NCBI GenBank assembly: GCA_937864225.1
Contig: CALMJK010000004.1
Coordinates: 75,700 to 137,948 of the forward strand
Length of the DNA stretch: 62,249 nucleotides
DNA from: an uncultured bacterium
Lineage (GTDB): Bacteria > Krumholzibacteriota > Krumholzibacteriia > LZORAL124-64-63
Direction of reading: 5' to 3'
Made by a program: the position numbers and the translations under genes. Position 1 is the stretch's first letter; every line of letters starts with the position of its first letter. Below are positions 1-9,365 of this stretch, piece after piece. Under the pieces are notes generated by a model. That model saw only the letters and a list, made by a program, of their open reading frames with translations. It was not told where the DNA came from and did no database searches.

Positions 1-933
1 CCGCCGGGCTACGTGGGCGGGGAGATCCGTCCGCTTCTGGCGCAGGACAACCTCGACCGGCATCACAAGAAGGCGCTGGAGAACCAATCGGGGATGATCT
101 GCGAAGCGGGAGGCAAGCTGGGACGGCTCTTCCCGCCGGATTCCGAGCGCCACTTGGCGATCGTCCTCTTCGATGAGATCGAGAAGGCGCATCCGAAGAT
201 GTGGAACCTGCTGCTGGGCATCCTCGAAGATGGACACCTGGTGCTCGGCAACAACGAGGACGTCGACTTCACGCGCGCGATCGTCGTGCTGACCACCAAT
301 GTCGGCAGCGAGGCGATGGGCGCCCATCTGACGCAGAGCCAGATCGGTTTCCAGAGCGTGGTCGACGCGGAGACGCTCAATCGCAACCTCGACGAGGCTG
401 CCCGCCGGGCCGCGCGCAAGGTGTTCCCCCACGAGTTCCTCAACCGCTTCGACGACTTGATCACCTTCCAATCGCTCGAAGAACCCCATCTGTTCCAGAT
501 CCTCGACAACCTGATCGCGCAGATCCACCAGCGCTCGCTGCGCTGCGCCGAACCGTTTCTGCTCGAGGTCACGCCGAGCGCCAAGCGACGTCTGGTCGAG
601 GAGGGAACCGACGCCAAATTCGGCGCCCGCCCGCTCAAGCGCGTGGTGGAGCGCCGATTGGTCACGCCGATCTCGCACTACATCTGCAGCGACCAGATCC
701 GCAAGGGAGACCTGATCACGATCGACGTGCGCGATGACGGGTTCGTTTTCCTGCGCGAGACGGGCGTGACGAACTGGGACGAACTCGACAGTCTGGGTCC
801 GTTCCCGACCGCCAAATGGGCTCGCACGGATCTGGGCGTCAAGGACGACGGCGGCGAGAAGAAGGAAATCGTGGAGCGGACGAAAGTGGCCGCGCTCGCC
901 GGCGCCCTCAGCGGCTCGGGCGCGCCCGAGTAA
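1..933 (+). CDS. Clp/Hsp100 AAA+ ATPase, C-terminal part (cut by window start)
   Basis: This is the second AAA+ module of a Clp/Hsp100 unfoldase, an ATP-driven hexamer that threads proteins through a central pore. The reading frame is open from base 1, so the N-terminal part lies outside the window. Seen in order: the pore-loop motif PPGYVG at the first residues, Walker B DEIEKAHP near residue 60, sensor 1 TTNVGS near 100, the arginine finger in FLNRF near 149, and sensor 2 GARPLKR near 208. These match ClpB/ClpA/ClpC second modules. Between the pore loop and Walker B there is a polar stretch (QDNLDRHHKK and onward) that I do not recognise from textbook ClpB. A tail of about 70 residues follows the last helical domain. 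ClpA, B or C cannot be decided from this fragment. Confidence 0.85.
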   Translation, partial: PPGYVGGEIRPLLAQDNLDRHHKKALENQSGMICEAGGKLGRLFPPDSERHLAIVLFDEIEKAHPKMWNLLLGILEDGHLVLGNNEDVDFTRAIVVLTTNVGSEAMGAHLTQSQIGFQSVVDAETLNRNLDEAARRAARKVFPHEFLNRFDDLITFQSLEEPHLFQILDNLIAQIHQRSLRCAEPFLLEVTPSAKRRLVEEGTDAKFGARPLKRVVERRLVTPISHYICSDQIRKGDLITIDVRDDGFVFLRETGVTNWDELDSLGPFPTAKWARTDLGVKDDGGEKKEIVERTKVAALAGALSGSGAPE

Positions 934-957
934 GCCGGGCCCGCGCCGTGCCGCCCA

Positions 958-1302
958 TCACGGCCAGTAGAGGATGCGGCCGCAGTTCTCGCAGTGCAGC
1001 ACCTTGTTTTCGTGGGTCACCGAGACGAACGAGCTCGGGATGTTCGCGAAGCACCCCATGCACAGGTTCCCGATCACCGGCACCACGGCGTGTCCGAATT
1101 TCTGCGTCAGCTTCCGGTAATAATTGCGGTGGCGCGGATCGAGTTGGGTTTCCAGCTCGATCAGCGACTTCTTCAAGTTGTCCAGACCGTTGAGCGTGAA
1201 ACCCATCTCGGTGAATTCGCGGGCCCGCGTCTCGTCCTCGGTGTCCCTGATCATCTGCTCGAGATCCTGGATCGCGACGAGCAGCTGCAATTGCTGGTTC
1301 AT
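958..1302 (-). CDS. C4 zinc-ribbon coiled-coil protein
   Basis: This is a protein of about 114 residues. Its N-terminal two thirds are helical and probably coiled coil. The C-terminus carries two cysteine pairs, CMGC and CENC, followed by GRILYWP, which is the layout of the C4-type zinc-ribbon family (zf-RING_7-like) usually annotated as nucleic-acid associated. Its start overlaps the end of the upstream PTS gene. An ATG at 1311 forms ATGA with that stop, but AGGAGG then sits only one base away. The ATG at 1302 lies ten bases after AGGAGG and is preferred. The exact function is unknown; the zinc ribbon itself is clear. Confidence 0.75.
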   Translation of the reverse strand: MNQQLQLLVAIQDLEQMIRDTEDETRAREFTEMGFTLNGLDNLKKSLIELETQLDPRHRNYYRKLTQKFGHAVVPVIGNLCMGCFANIPSSFVSVTHENKVLHCENCGRILYWP

Positions 1303-1307
1303 GGCGC

Positions 1308-1769
1308 TCATGCCTCCTGGAGCGTCTTGCAGAAGCCGTCGTAGTCTGGCGCGGCCATCAGCTTCTCGCGCAACTCCGCCGACTGCAGCTTGTCCGTCAG
1401 CACGGCGAGGGACCGGATATACTGGTTGCCCGAGTCGTGAGGCGGAGCGATCAGCACGAAGAACAGGTGCGTCGGCGCGCCGTCGATCGAGTCGAACGGG
1501 ATCCCCCTGGCCGCGCGCGCGATCAGAATGGTCAACTGCCGCACGGCCAGCGTGCGCCCGTGCGGGAACGCGATGCCCGGCCCTACGGCGGTGCTGCCGA
1601 GCTGCTCGCGGCTCTGCAGCATCTGGAGGATCGTATCCCGGTTCGTGATCGGAGTGCCGGCGATCAACCCCCCGACGATCTCCTCGAGCGCGGATTGCTT
1701 GTCGGTGGCCTGCAGTTCGGAAAGGAAGAGCGCGGGGGAGGTGTGTTTGAGAACTTCCGTCAGCGTCAT
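1308..1769 (-). CDS. PTS EIIA (PtsN/fructose-type) domain protein
   Basis: A single EIIA domain of about 153 residues, of the fructose/mannitol or PtsN type. The phosphorylatable histidine lies in GIAFPHGRT near residue 70. The family relays phosphate from HPr-like proteins, either for sugar uptake or, in PtsN-like members, for regulation. No EIIB, EIIC, HPr or EI gene is nearby, so a regulatory role is more likely, but this is inference. The ATG at 1769 is chosen because AGGTGG lies five bases upstream; an in-frame ATG eight codons earlier has no such site. It overlaps the zinc-ribbon gene and is probably co-transcribed with it. Confidence 0.85.
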   Translation of the reverse strand: MTLTEVLKHTSPALFLSELQATDKQSALEEIVGGLIAGTPITNRDTILQMLQSREQLGSTAVGPGIAFPHGRTLAVRQLTILIARAARGIPFDSIDGAPTHLFFVLIAPPHDSGNQYIRSLAVLTDKLQSAELREKLMAAPDYDGFCKTLQEA

Positions 1770-1931
1770 GGAAACCACCTTGCGGAGCCGCAAAAAATCG
1801 TGCCCATGCTTCTCGGCAAAGCTATATCATGAGCGGCCGTTCGACAAGCAGGAAGCCGCCGCGGCGGGCCGGCGGGCGGGGGGAGCGCGGCCGCGCGACG
1901 GCAGCGGCGGCCGCCACGGGAAGCGGGCGGA

Positions 1932-2900
1932 ATGACTGATTCAGAACTGCGGGAAGGCACGGTTCTGCGCGCCCAGAGCGGTCACTGCGCCGTGGCCGGC
2001 GACGCCGACGGCCTGCTCTGGCGCTGCCGCTTCCGCGGGCGCCTTAAGCGGGGGGAACGCGCCACGCAGGCCGTGATCGTGGCGGGGGACCGAGTGCGGT
2101 TTCGGCCCCTACCGAGCGAATCGGCGGCGTCCTCGCCCGGCGGGGTCGTGGAGGAAGTCTTGCCCCGCCGCAACCGGATCTCGCGCTACGCGGCGCGCCG
2201 GGCCGGCGGGCGGCGCGAGCAGGTGCTGATGGCGAACCTCGACCAGGTCGTGGTCGTGCAATCCCTGGCCCAGCCGGCGCTGCAGCCGGGGTTCGTGGAT
2301 CGGTTGCTGGTGGCCGCCGCCCGTTACGATGTCGGCAGCGTGCTCTGTCTCAACAAGATCGATCTCGCCCCCGATCTGGCCTCGGATCCGCGCTGGGAGC
2401 ATTACGCCAGCCTGGGGTGCCGCGTGCTGCGCACCTCGGCCAAGACCGGCGACGGCCTCGAGGAGTTCCGGGACGCGCTGGCGGCGCGCGTCTCGCTTCT
2501 GCTGGGGGCCTCTGGCACCGGCAAGAGCTCGTTGCTCAATCGCATTCAGCCCGGCCTTGACCTGCGTGTGGCGGCAGTCACGGCCCGCACCGGGCTGGGC
2601 CAGCACACCACGACGCGGACGGAGCTGTTCCCGGTGGCCGCGGGGGGCTTCATCGCGGACTCGCCTGGCCTGCGTGGCTTCGCCGCCTGGGATCTGGAGC
2701 CGCAGGACCTGGCGCCGCTGTTCCCCGACTTCGACACGCCGTCCGCCGCATGCCGTTTCCGCACTTGCCGGCATCGCGACGAACCGGACTGCGGCGTGCG
2801 GGCGGCCGTGGCCAGGGGAGCGCTGCCGCGTTGGCGTCACGAAGCCTATCTTGCGATGCTGCACGACCTGGAGGAACGGTCGGCGGACACTTGGGACTAG
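1932..2900 (+). CDS. rsgA: Ribosome small-subunit GTPase RsgA (YjeQ)
   Basis: RsgA is a circularly permuted GTPase that helps late maturation of the 30S ribosomal subunit. The 322-residue protein shows the permuted order: G4 NKID first, then the P-loop GASGTGKSSLLN, then the G3 motif DSPG. Before them is an N-terminal OB-like domain, and after them a Cys/His zinc knuckle (CRFRTCRHRDEPDC). The length is normal for the family. The gene runs divergently from the PTS gene and is followed after 28 bases by a glycosyltransferase gene. The ATG is preceded by a purine-rich GGGAAGCGGGCGGA. Confidence 0.95.
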   Translation: MTDSELREGTVLRAQSGHCAVAGDADGLLWRCRFRGRLKRGERATQAVIVAGDRVRFRPLPSESAASSPGGVVEEVLPRRNRISRYAARRAGGRREQVLMANLDQVVVVQSLAQPALQPGFVDRLLVAAARYDVGSVLCLNKIDLAPDLASDPRWEHYASLGCRVLRTSAKTGDGLEEFRDALAARVSLLLGASGTGKSSLLNRIQPGLDLRVAAVTARTGLGQHTTTRTELFPVAAGGFIADSPGLRGFAAWDLEPQDLAPLFPDFDTPSAACRFRTCRHRDEPDCGVRAAVARGALPRWRHEAYLAMLHDLEERSADTWD

Positions 2901-2928
2901 GATCTCTCTGCCCGCGGAGGGCCTCGGC

Positions 2929-4086
2929 ATGGCAGCCAGTCATTCAGAGCACGAGCCCGCGCACGGGACGTTGCGCAGGCGGTGGAAGGGGGTGTGCGTG
3001 GCGGCGGCGGCCCGCCTGGCGAGCCGGCCGCGACTGACGCTCGCCCAGATCCAAGCCCGAGGACCGCGACGCGTGCTGATCGTGCGCCAACACAATCAGA
3101 TGGGGGACATGGTCTGCGCGACGCCGGCCCTGCGGGCGCTGCGGAGATGTTTCCCGAGCGCGGAGATCGTGCTGGTCACCGCTCCCGTCAACCACGAGGT
3201 CGTCGCGCACAATCCCCACGTGGATCGAGTCCTGCTGTTCGATCGCACGGTGTGGCGCGATCCCGTCCGGCTGTGGCGTTTCATGCGCGCCCTGCGCCGC
3301 TTCCGCCCCGAACTGGCCGTTGTGCTCAACAGCGTCTCGTTCTCCGTCACCAGCGCCTGGATCGCCGCCGTTTCCGGCGCGCCCATGATCATGGGCGGCG
3401 ATTCGCGGCCCTACGGATGGGATCTGAGTCGGCACCTGTTCTCGCTGGAGATGCCGTCGCGCCCAGACATGGACCGTCATGCCGTTCTGCACAATCTGGC
3501 CCCGCTCGAGGCCGTCGGGGTTGCCTCGGCCGGCCTCGAGACGGTCGTCGTGCCGACCGAGAGGGAGGGGGCGGCGGCCGCCGCTCTCGCCGCCCGGCTG
3601 CCGGCTGGCCAGGAATTGGTTCTCCTCCATCCCGGCGCCGGCAAACGCGAGAATCGCTGGCCGCCCGCGCGCTTCGCCGCCATCGCGCGGCGTGCGGCGG
3701 CGGCGGGCGCGCGCGTCGTCGTGTTGCACGGGCCGGCGGACGGCCAGACGCTGGCCGCTTTCCGCGCCGCCCTGGCGGAGGAGCCCGACGCGGCCGTCCG
3801 CGCCCGCGTCGTCGTCGCTTCCACCTTGGCGATGGGTGTCGCCGCGGCGTTGCTGCAGCGCAGCGACCGCTTTCTGTGCAACGACACCGGGATCATGCAC
3901 GTGGCGGGCGCGGTGGGGGCGCCCACGCTCGCGCTGTTCGGCCCGACCGACCCCCGCCTTTGGAAGCCGCTGTCGCCCTTGGTGTGTGCGCTCAGGGGTG
4001 AAAGCAACCGTCTCGACGCGCTCGGCGTCGAGACGGTCTGGTCGGCGTTGCTGGCGCTGCCGTCCCGTCAGGACGGGGTTTCCTGA
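2929..4086 (+). CDS. Glycosyltransferase family 9 (heptosyltransferase-like)
   Basis: A 385-residue GT-B glycosyltransferase of family 9, which includes the ADP-heptose:LPS heptosyltransferases WaaC and WaaF that build the LPS inner core on the cytoplasmic face. The N-terminal motif GDMVCATPALRALRRCFP (near residue 59) matches the family. In the C-terminal half are LLHPGAGKRENRWP and the donor-site stretch CNDTGIMHVAGAVGAPTLAL followed by FGPTDPRLWKP. Start ATG at 2929 is chosen because GGAGG lies eight bases upstream; a longer open frame upstream overlaps rsgA and is not used. The 3' end overlaps the convergent TPR gene by 19 bases. The sugar donor is not determined. Confidence 0.9.
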   Translation: MAASHSEHEPAHGTLRRRWKGVCVAAAARLASRPRLTLAQIQARGPRRVLIVRQHNQMGDMVCATPALRALRRCFPSAEIVLVTAPVNHEVVAHNPHVDRVLLFDRTVWRDPVRLWRFMRALRRFRPELAVVLNSVSFSVTSAWIAAVSGAPMIMGGDSRPYGWDLSRHLFSLEMPSRPDMDRHAVLHNLAPLEAVGVASAGLETVVVPTEREGAAAAALAARLPAGQELVLLHPGAGKRENRWPPARFAAIARRAAAAGARVVVLHGPADGQTLAAFRAALAEEPDAAVRARVVVASTLAMGVAAALLQRSDRFLCNDTGIMHVAGAVGAPTLALFGPTDPRLWKPLSPLVCALRGESNRLDALGVETVWSALLALPSRQDGVS

Positions 4087-5321
4087 AGCAGGCGGGCGAG
4101 ATTCTCGGCCGCCTTCCGGTTGCCCGGATCGAGTTCGATCGCCGTCTCCCACGCCTCGCGCGCCTTCTCGAGGTCACCCATCTTGAAGTGGGCGTTGCCC
4201 AGATTCGTCCAGGCGGCGCTGCCGTTGGCGGCATGCTCGATCGCCTCCTGGTACATGGCGATCGCTTCCTCGTAATTCTCCTGCAGGAAGAAGACATAGC
4301 CCAGGTTGTTGTAGCTGGCGGACAGCGCGGGGTCGAGCTCGATGGCCTTCTTGAAGTGATTCGTCGCCGCCTCGGCGTTGCCCCGTTCGGTTTCGACCAA
4401 GCCGAGGTTGTTGAACGCCTCGACGAATTCGGGGGCCAGCTCCACGGCGCGATTGAACTTCTCCGCCGCGCGTTCAAGATCGCCGCGATGATAGCAAACC
4501 ACGCCGGCGTTGTTCTCCTTCTTGGCGAGCGCCAGCTTGGCCTCGCGGTTGCCCCGCGCTCGCTCCTCCTGCTCCAGGACGATGTGCTCCTTGACCACGT
4601 TGAGCGAGGAGTCGAGGCGCTCCGTCAGCTCCGTGAGCGACAGCAGCATGTTCTCCCATCGCTCGTCCGTCTCCTCGATCCGCCGCTGCAGCGCCTGACG
4701 CCACTCTCGGTCGGCGTTCACCGCTTCCCCGCGCGATTCCTGTGCGCGTTCCAGGCGCTCCTGCAGCTCTCGCACTCCCTGGCCGATCTCGCCGGTGGCG
4801 CCGGCCAGTTCTTCGAAGCGGCGCTCGACGCCGGCCCGCCACTCGTCCGCCGAGGCGCCTCGCTCCTGGCTGGAACCGTCGGCGTTGGCCTTCCACTCGT
4901 CCAACCGCTGGCCCAAGCCGTCCAGACGCGTCTCGATGGCGCTGCGCGTCTCCACGACGCGGGCGGCCAGGGCCTGCGCCGCCGCGTCGTCGTCGGGCTG
5001 CTCCACCAGGCGGTGCTCCAGGCGGCGCAGGGGGCCGGCCGTGCAGTCCAGAGCGGTGCGGACTTCGTCCGTCAAGGTGGCTGTCGCGAGTTGGAATCCC
5101 TGAGCGATCTCCTCGCCGGTCACGAGGCGCGCGATCTTCTCGATCAGGCAGTTTTCGGCCGCGTAGAATCGACAGACCGCGCCCAGGCACTCCAGGTGCA
5201 GCCCGCCTCCGGGGGCCTTCCGGGCTTCGGGACCGCCGCGGCCGTCGAGGTCGACGCTCTTCTCGAGAAGGCCGCTGGCCGGGCCCTCGGACTGCCGCCA
5301 GAGCAACGGACAGGTCTTCAT
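4068..5321 (-). CDS. TPR protein with Cys-bearing N-terminus and coiled coil
   Basis: A 417-residue protein in three parts. The first 60 residues hold four cysteines (C4, C45, C50, C58) around the segment CLGAVCRFYAAENC, which could bind a metal or Fe-S cluster. Residues of about 80-255 are charged and helical, probably a long coiled coil. From about 257 onward come four to five tetratricopeptide repeats with the usual spacing, for example GDLEKAREAWETAIELDPGN, which mediate protein-protein contacts. No signal peptide is seen, so it is likely cytoplasmic. GGAGG lies nine bases before the ATG. It follows another TPR gene on the same strand by 51 bases, so the two probably form an operon. Function is unknown. 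Confidence 0.8.
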   Translation of the reverse strand: MKTCPLLWRQSEGPASGLLEKSVDLDGRGGPEARKAPGGGLHLECLGAVCRFYAAENCLIEKIARLVTGEEIAQGFQLATATLTDEVRTALDCTAGPLRRLEHRLVEQPDDDAAAQALAARVVETRSAIETRLDGLGQRLDEWKANADGSSQERGASADEWRAGVERRFEELAGATGEIGQGVRELQERLERAQESRGEAVNADREWRQALQRRIEETDERWENMLLSLTELTERLDSSLNVVKEHIVLEQEERARGNREAKLALAKKENNAGVVCYHRGDLERAAEKFNRAVELAPEFVEAFNNLGLVETERGNAEAATNHFKKAIELDPALSASYNNLGYVFFLQENYEEAIAMYQEAIEHAANGSAAWTNLGNAHFKMGDLEKAREAWETAIELDPGNRKAAENLARLLQETPS

Positions 5322-5372
5322 GCTCCTTTTCCTCCTACATGCGGTCGTGCACGGCCGCGGTCGGGCGGCAGC

Positions 5373-8300
5373 TCAAACGAGCACCGCCGTCTTTTCCAGC
5401 ACCAGGGGCGTTGTTTCAACGGTCTGTTCGAGCAGCCGCCCGTAGCTCCAATTGTGCCACGAGCGCACCCGTTCCTCGTCTTCCGACAGCTGAGCCAGCA
5501 GGCGATAGCAGGCGCACGCCTGGGCCCACGCGCCGCGGCATTCCTCGCCGTGGGCGAGCAACCAGAGCGCTCGCTCGCGCTGCGCATCCGGCAGCAGGCA
5601 CGCGGTTCCGGACAGCGGCATGGTGCGCAACCGTTCCGCCGCCTCCAGCGGTCGGCCGAGCAGGACCAACAGCTCGGCCTGGGCCAGACGGCGCGTCTGC
5701 TCCTGCGCCGGCTCCTCGCACGGCTGGGCCAACTGGCGCAGCGCCTCGTCGGGTCGAGCTTGGCGCAGCGGATCCAGCGCCTCGGCCCGGGGGCCGGGCG
5801 CCCGCGGCAGATCCTGCATCGTGCGCCGCGCCTCGTCGTGCCGCCCAAGCTCGGTCAGCAGAAGCCCGCGCAGCGTCAGCGTCTCCCGCCGCAGCGCCGC
5901 CTCGTCAGGCCCGAGATCGGACGCGACTGCCGTGTCTCCCTCGCCGCCGATCGTCGCCAATTCGGCCAGCGCCGCCTCGGCTTCGCCGCGCGCGTGCAGA
6001 TACCGCGCGCGTTGCAGATGGACGGCCGGCTCGTCGCCCAGCAGGGGCCGGAGCGCTTCCAGCGCCTTCCAGGCCGCGTCCAGATCGCCGGGCGCCAGTT
6101 CCCCGGGCGCCGGCAGCGCGGCCAGCGCCAGGTCCGGCCGCTTGCCGCGCAGATGCACGCGATGCATGACGTCTCGTCGCGGCCAGCTCAGGTCATCCCC
6201 GCCGAGCGACTCCAGCACCGCGCACGCCCGTACGTATTCGCGAGACGGCGTGGCGGCCGCCGTAGTCCACTGGTCGAGCCACTCCCAGGCCTGCGCGCGA
6301 TGTCCGGCGCCGGCGGCGGCGGACGCGGCCAGCACGAGCATCGTCTCGCCACGGATGACCGCCGCGAACTCCCGCGTCAACTCCCAGCTCGCGGGCAACC
6401 CCGCCAGGCGCTCCAGCGCCGCCCCGATCAGTCGCTCCAAATCTTCGGCGCGCTTTTCGGCCAGCAGGATACGGGCGCGGGCGCGCACCGGCCCCACCTC
6501 GTCGGGCCGCGCCGCCTCGAGCAGCGCCAGCTCCTTGAAGATCCAGTCGGCGCGCGAGGGATCATGCGCGTAGAGCGCCGTGCAGGCTCGCTCCGTGTCT
6601 TCCGTCCGCCCGGTCAGGCGCAGGGCCTGGGTCAGCGGCTGCAGGAGGGCCGGGAAGGGGCCCGCGCCGTCCAGATAGTCGCCGAGATCTCCAGCCACTT
6701 CGCTCGCCCGGTCGGGTGTCAACTGCAGCGTCTCATTGTAGGCGCGCACGGCTTCGTCACCACGGCCCGCGTCGAGATAGAAGCGCGCCAGCGCCAGGCA
6801 GTCCTCGCCTCCGAGTTGGCGCTGAGCTGTCGCGCGGCGCGTGGCGTGCAGGATCTCGCTCTGCAGGCTGGGGTCGCAGCGCAGGGCTTGGCCATGGGCG
6901 CGCAGCGCGTCGTCGAGTCGGCCCGCCGCCCGCGCGGCGTCGCCCAGCAGCTTGTGTGCCCTCGCCAGCCCCGGCTTCACGGTCAAGATCGCCTGCAGCA
7001 GATCGGTCAGCAGCCCCAGCGGCGGATCGGCCAGCTGCAGGGCCAACTCTGATTCCTGCAGCGCGCCGTTGAGGTCGCCCTCCTCGTACAGCAGGCGAGC
7101 CCGGTAGCCGCGCAGGCGCCCGATTTCGGCCGCCGGCAAGGCCTGTTCCGCGCGGGGCAGCACCTGCGTCAGCCGTTGCCAATGGCCCGCGCGCAGCAGA
7201 CCGTCGAGGTAGGCCAGCCAAACGTCCGCGCGCTCGGGCTCGTCCGCGAGCACGCTCTCGAAGAAGAGAGCCGCCTCGTCGGCGTGCCTGGGATCGTGTT
7301 CGAGGGCCGGGCACACTACCGCGATCGCCTGGTCGAGTTGGTCGTCCATCCGCAGCAGCCGCGCCGCGGCCAGCGCGACGTCGGTTCGAGGCGGCCTCTG
7401 CTCTCCATAGGCGAGCAGCAGGCGCAGCGCGCGCCCTTCCCCGTCGGCGCTGGCAGCCGCGATCGCGTCCAATTCGCGCAGCGCCCCCTCCTCGTCGCCG
7501 CCGAAGAGGCGCGCCGCGGTCGCGGGCCACGCCAGCGCGTCGCGGGCGGGGCCGTCCAGCAGCGCGAGGGCTTGACCGAGCACGCGGGCGTGACCGACGT
7601 CGAGCGAGGCGGCGTCGATCAGGGCGTCCCCCAGTTCCGTCAGCCCGGCCGGATCGGCGGCGGCGGCGGCGACCAACCAGGTGCCGAAGTGCGGAGTCCC
7701 GCCGTGCGAGGCGAGCGGTCCGAGCAGGGCCGCCAGCGCGGACGGCGTGGGCGCGATCGTCGTGTAGGTGGCGCGGGTCAGCGCCAGCAGATCCGCGTGC
7801 TCCTGCTCGGACAGCCCTTGCGCCTCGCGCCAGAGCAATTCCAGCCGGGCGTTGGCGCCGGCCGTGTCGCCGGCGGCGGCGTGCAGCCGGACCAGGCAGT
7901 GCAACCAATGCCGGCGGGCAGGCGCCGGCTCGTCTCGTCGGGGGGCGCGGGCGGTGGTCGGAGGGGCCGTCACGACCTCGCCCGTCGCCGGATCGATGAC
8001 GAGTTCCGGCTTGGCCGCGTCGAGACCGAGACGCTGCTCGAGCGCCCGGACGAGCGGCCGGCCGTGCAGATGGTTGAGGGGAGGGCCGGCGGCCAGGATG
8101 CGCGCCAACTCCTCGTGGTCGTCGCCTTGGACCGCCAGCAGTCCAGCCGCCGCGTGCAAGGTGGGCGGCGCGTCGGGGCCGAGATGCGGGGCCAGAACCT
8201 CCCGCAGCTTGTCGGGCGCGAGCCCCAGTCGATCCCTCAGGTCGTCCAGCGCCGAGGCGAGCGCCGCGCCGTCGCCCGAGCGCGCCAGCAGCTCGATGCG

Positions 8301-9248
8301 CAAGAGAGCGTAGAGGCGGGCCTCCGGGCCCTCCGATTTGAGGGCGGGGGCGAGCAACTGGAGCAGCGACGAGGCCCCCTGCGGGTCCAAGGCGATCGCC
8401 TCGCGGTAGAGCGCGACGGCCTCGTCATGCCGTCCTTGCAGGCGGGCGAGATGTCCGCGCGTCCGCAGAACGGCGGGCTTTTCGGCGATCAGCGGCATGG
8501 CCTCTTCCACGATCGCTTGCACGCGCGCCGCCAGCGCCCGGTCCCGTTCCGCGGCCGACAGCAGCACCGACAGGCCCTCGAGGGAGCGGCCCTCCCGCAG
8601 CCTTGCCTCGCCGAGCACGGTCAGCAGGACCGGCGCCAGTTGCTGCGTGCGGCTGAGTCGCTCCAGGAGCGTCAGCAGGGTTCGGCGCTCATCCTCGCTC
8701 GTGCGCAGCAGACGGCAAGCATGGCCCGCGGCAGCGTCCTGCGCCTTGAGCGCCAGCGCGCAGTGGAAACTGGCCCACAGCGCCAGGCGCAGCGTGGCGT
8801 TCGTGGCGGGATCGGCGCTCGCGCCTGTCTCGGGGTGCTTCTCGAGGCTGGCGATCTTCGTGGCGTAGCGTTCGATCGCCTGCTGCAACTGCGGCTCGGT
8901 GAGGCGCTCCAGGACGAGCGCGACCTCGTCGTGCTCGTCTCGCGCCAAGTGATCCTCGTACAGGAACTGCGCGCACGGGAGGCTACTGGTGGCGTCGAAG
9001 TGCTCCACGACGGCGGCCAAAGCGTCAGGGCGCTCGTCCGGGTATTGCCGCAGGAGGGTGCGCACCTCGCTCAGACCGGCCAGGGTATCGCCCAGGGCGA
9101 GGCACACGCGCGCCAGTTCCAGGCGGTAGGCCGGCGTATCGGGGTGATCTTGGACGAGATCAGTCAGTTTTCTGCGGGCTTTCGCGTGATCGCCCTTGTC
9201 GCGCATGGCCCCGACCCGGGCCAAGTTGCGCTCGAGATTCCGATCCAT
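5373..9248 (-). CDS. Giant TPR-repeat protein (about 1,291 residues)
   Basis: An intact frame of about 1,291 residues made almost wholly of helical repeats of TPR type, rich in Ala, Leu, Arg and Glu. Recurrent patterns such as GRHDEAVALYREAIALDP and GRLDDALRAHGQALRCDP stand out. I see no catalytic motif, signal peptide or membrane segment, so a cytoplasmic scaffold is likely. The start is placed at the ATG at 9248 (MDRNLERN) because AGGAAAGG lies seven bases upstream; an ATG 13 codons earlier lacks a ribosome site. It is the first gene of a two-gene TPR unit and diverges from the M50 protease gene. Partners and role are unknown. Confidence 0.8.
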   Translation of the reverse strand: MDRNLERNLARVGAMRDKGDHAKARRKLTDLVQDHPDTPAYRLELARVCLALGDTLAGLSEVRTLLRQYPDERPDALAAVVEHFDATSSLPCAQFLYEDHLARDEHDEVALVLERLTEPQLQQAIERYATKIASLEKHPETGASADPATNATLRLALWASFHCALALKAQDAAAGHACRLLRTSEDERRTLLTLLERLSRTQQLAPVLLTVLGEARLREGRSLEGLSVLLSAAERDRALAARVQAIVEEAMPLIAEKPAVLRTRGHLARLQGRHDEAVALYREAIALDPQGASSLLQLLAPALKSEGPEARLYALLRIELLARSGDGAALASALDDLRDRLGLAPDKLREVLAPHLGPDAPPTLHAAAGLLAVQGDDHEELARILAAGPPLNHLHGRPLVRALEQRLGLDAAKPELVIDPATGEVVTAPPTTARAPRRDEPAPARRHWLHCLVRLHAAAGDTAGANARLELLWREAQGLSEQEHADLLALTRATYTTIAPTPSALAALLGPLASHGGTPHFGTWLVAAAAADPAGLTELGDALIDAASLDVGHARVLGQALALLDGPARDALAWPATAARLFGGDEEGALRELDAIAAASADGEGRALRLLLAYGEQRPPRTDVALAAARLLRMDDQLDQAIAVVCPALEHDPRHADEAALFFESVLADEPERADVWLAYLDGLLRAGHWQRLTQVLPRAEQALPAAEIGRLRGYRARLLYEEGDLNGALQESELALQLADPPLGLLTDLLQAILTVKPGLARAHKLLGDAARAAGRLDDALRAHGQALRCDPSLQSEILHATRRATAQRQLGGEDCLALARFYLDAGRGDEAVRAYNETLQLTPDRASEVAGDLGDYLDGAGPFPALLQPLTQALRLTGRTEDTERACTALYAHDPSRADWIFKELALLEAARPDEVGPVRARARILLAEKRAEDLERLIGAALERLAGLPASWELTREFAAVIRGETMLVLAASAAAGAGHRAQAWEWLDQWTTAAATPSREYVRACAVLESLGGDDLSWPRRDVMHRVHLRGKRPDLALAALPAPGELAPGDLDAAWKALEALRPLLGDEPAVHLQRARYLHARGEAEAALAELATIGGEGDTAVASDLGPDEAALRRETLTLRGLLLTELGRHDEARRTMQDLPRAPGPRAEALDPLRQARPDEALRQLAQPCEEPAQEQTRRLAQAELLVLLGRPLEAAERLRTMPLSGTACLLPDAQRERALWLLAHGEECRGAWAQACACYRLLAQLSEDEERVRSWHNWSYGRLLEQTVETTPLVLEKTAVLV

Positions 9249-9365
9249 GCCGCTGCCTTTCCTGGCGAAGCCGTACCCCGTGAACATCGGTCGCCGGCGG
9301 CGCCTCTTGAGCCCCGGTCGCTGGCGACTGGCGGGGCGGGGGCCCAGCGGTTATTCTCCAGCGTC

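Noticed and set aside
4188..7052. Long plus-strand open frame (over 900 codons) opposite the TPR genes
   Set aside because: It is antisense to clear TPR repeats, is rich in Arg, Gln and Gly, and shows no motif. In DNA of this GC content such antisense frames are expected by chance.
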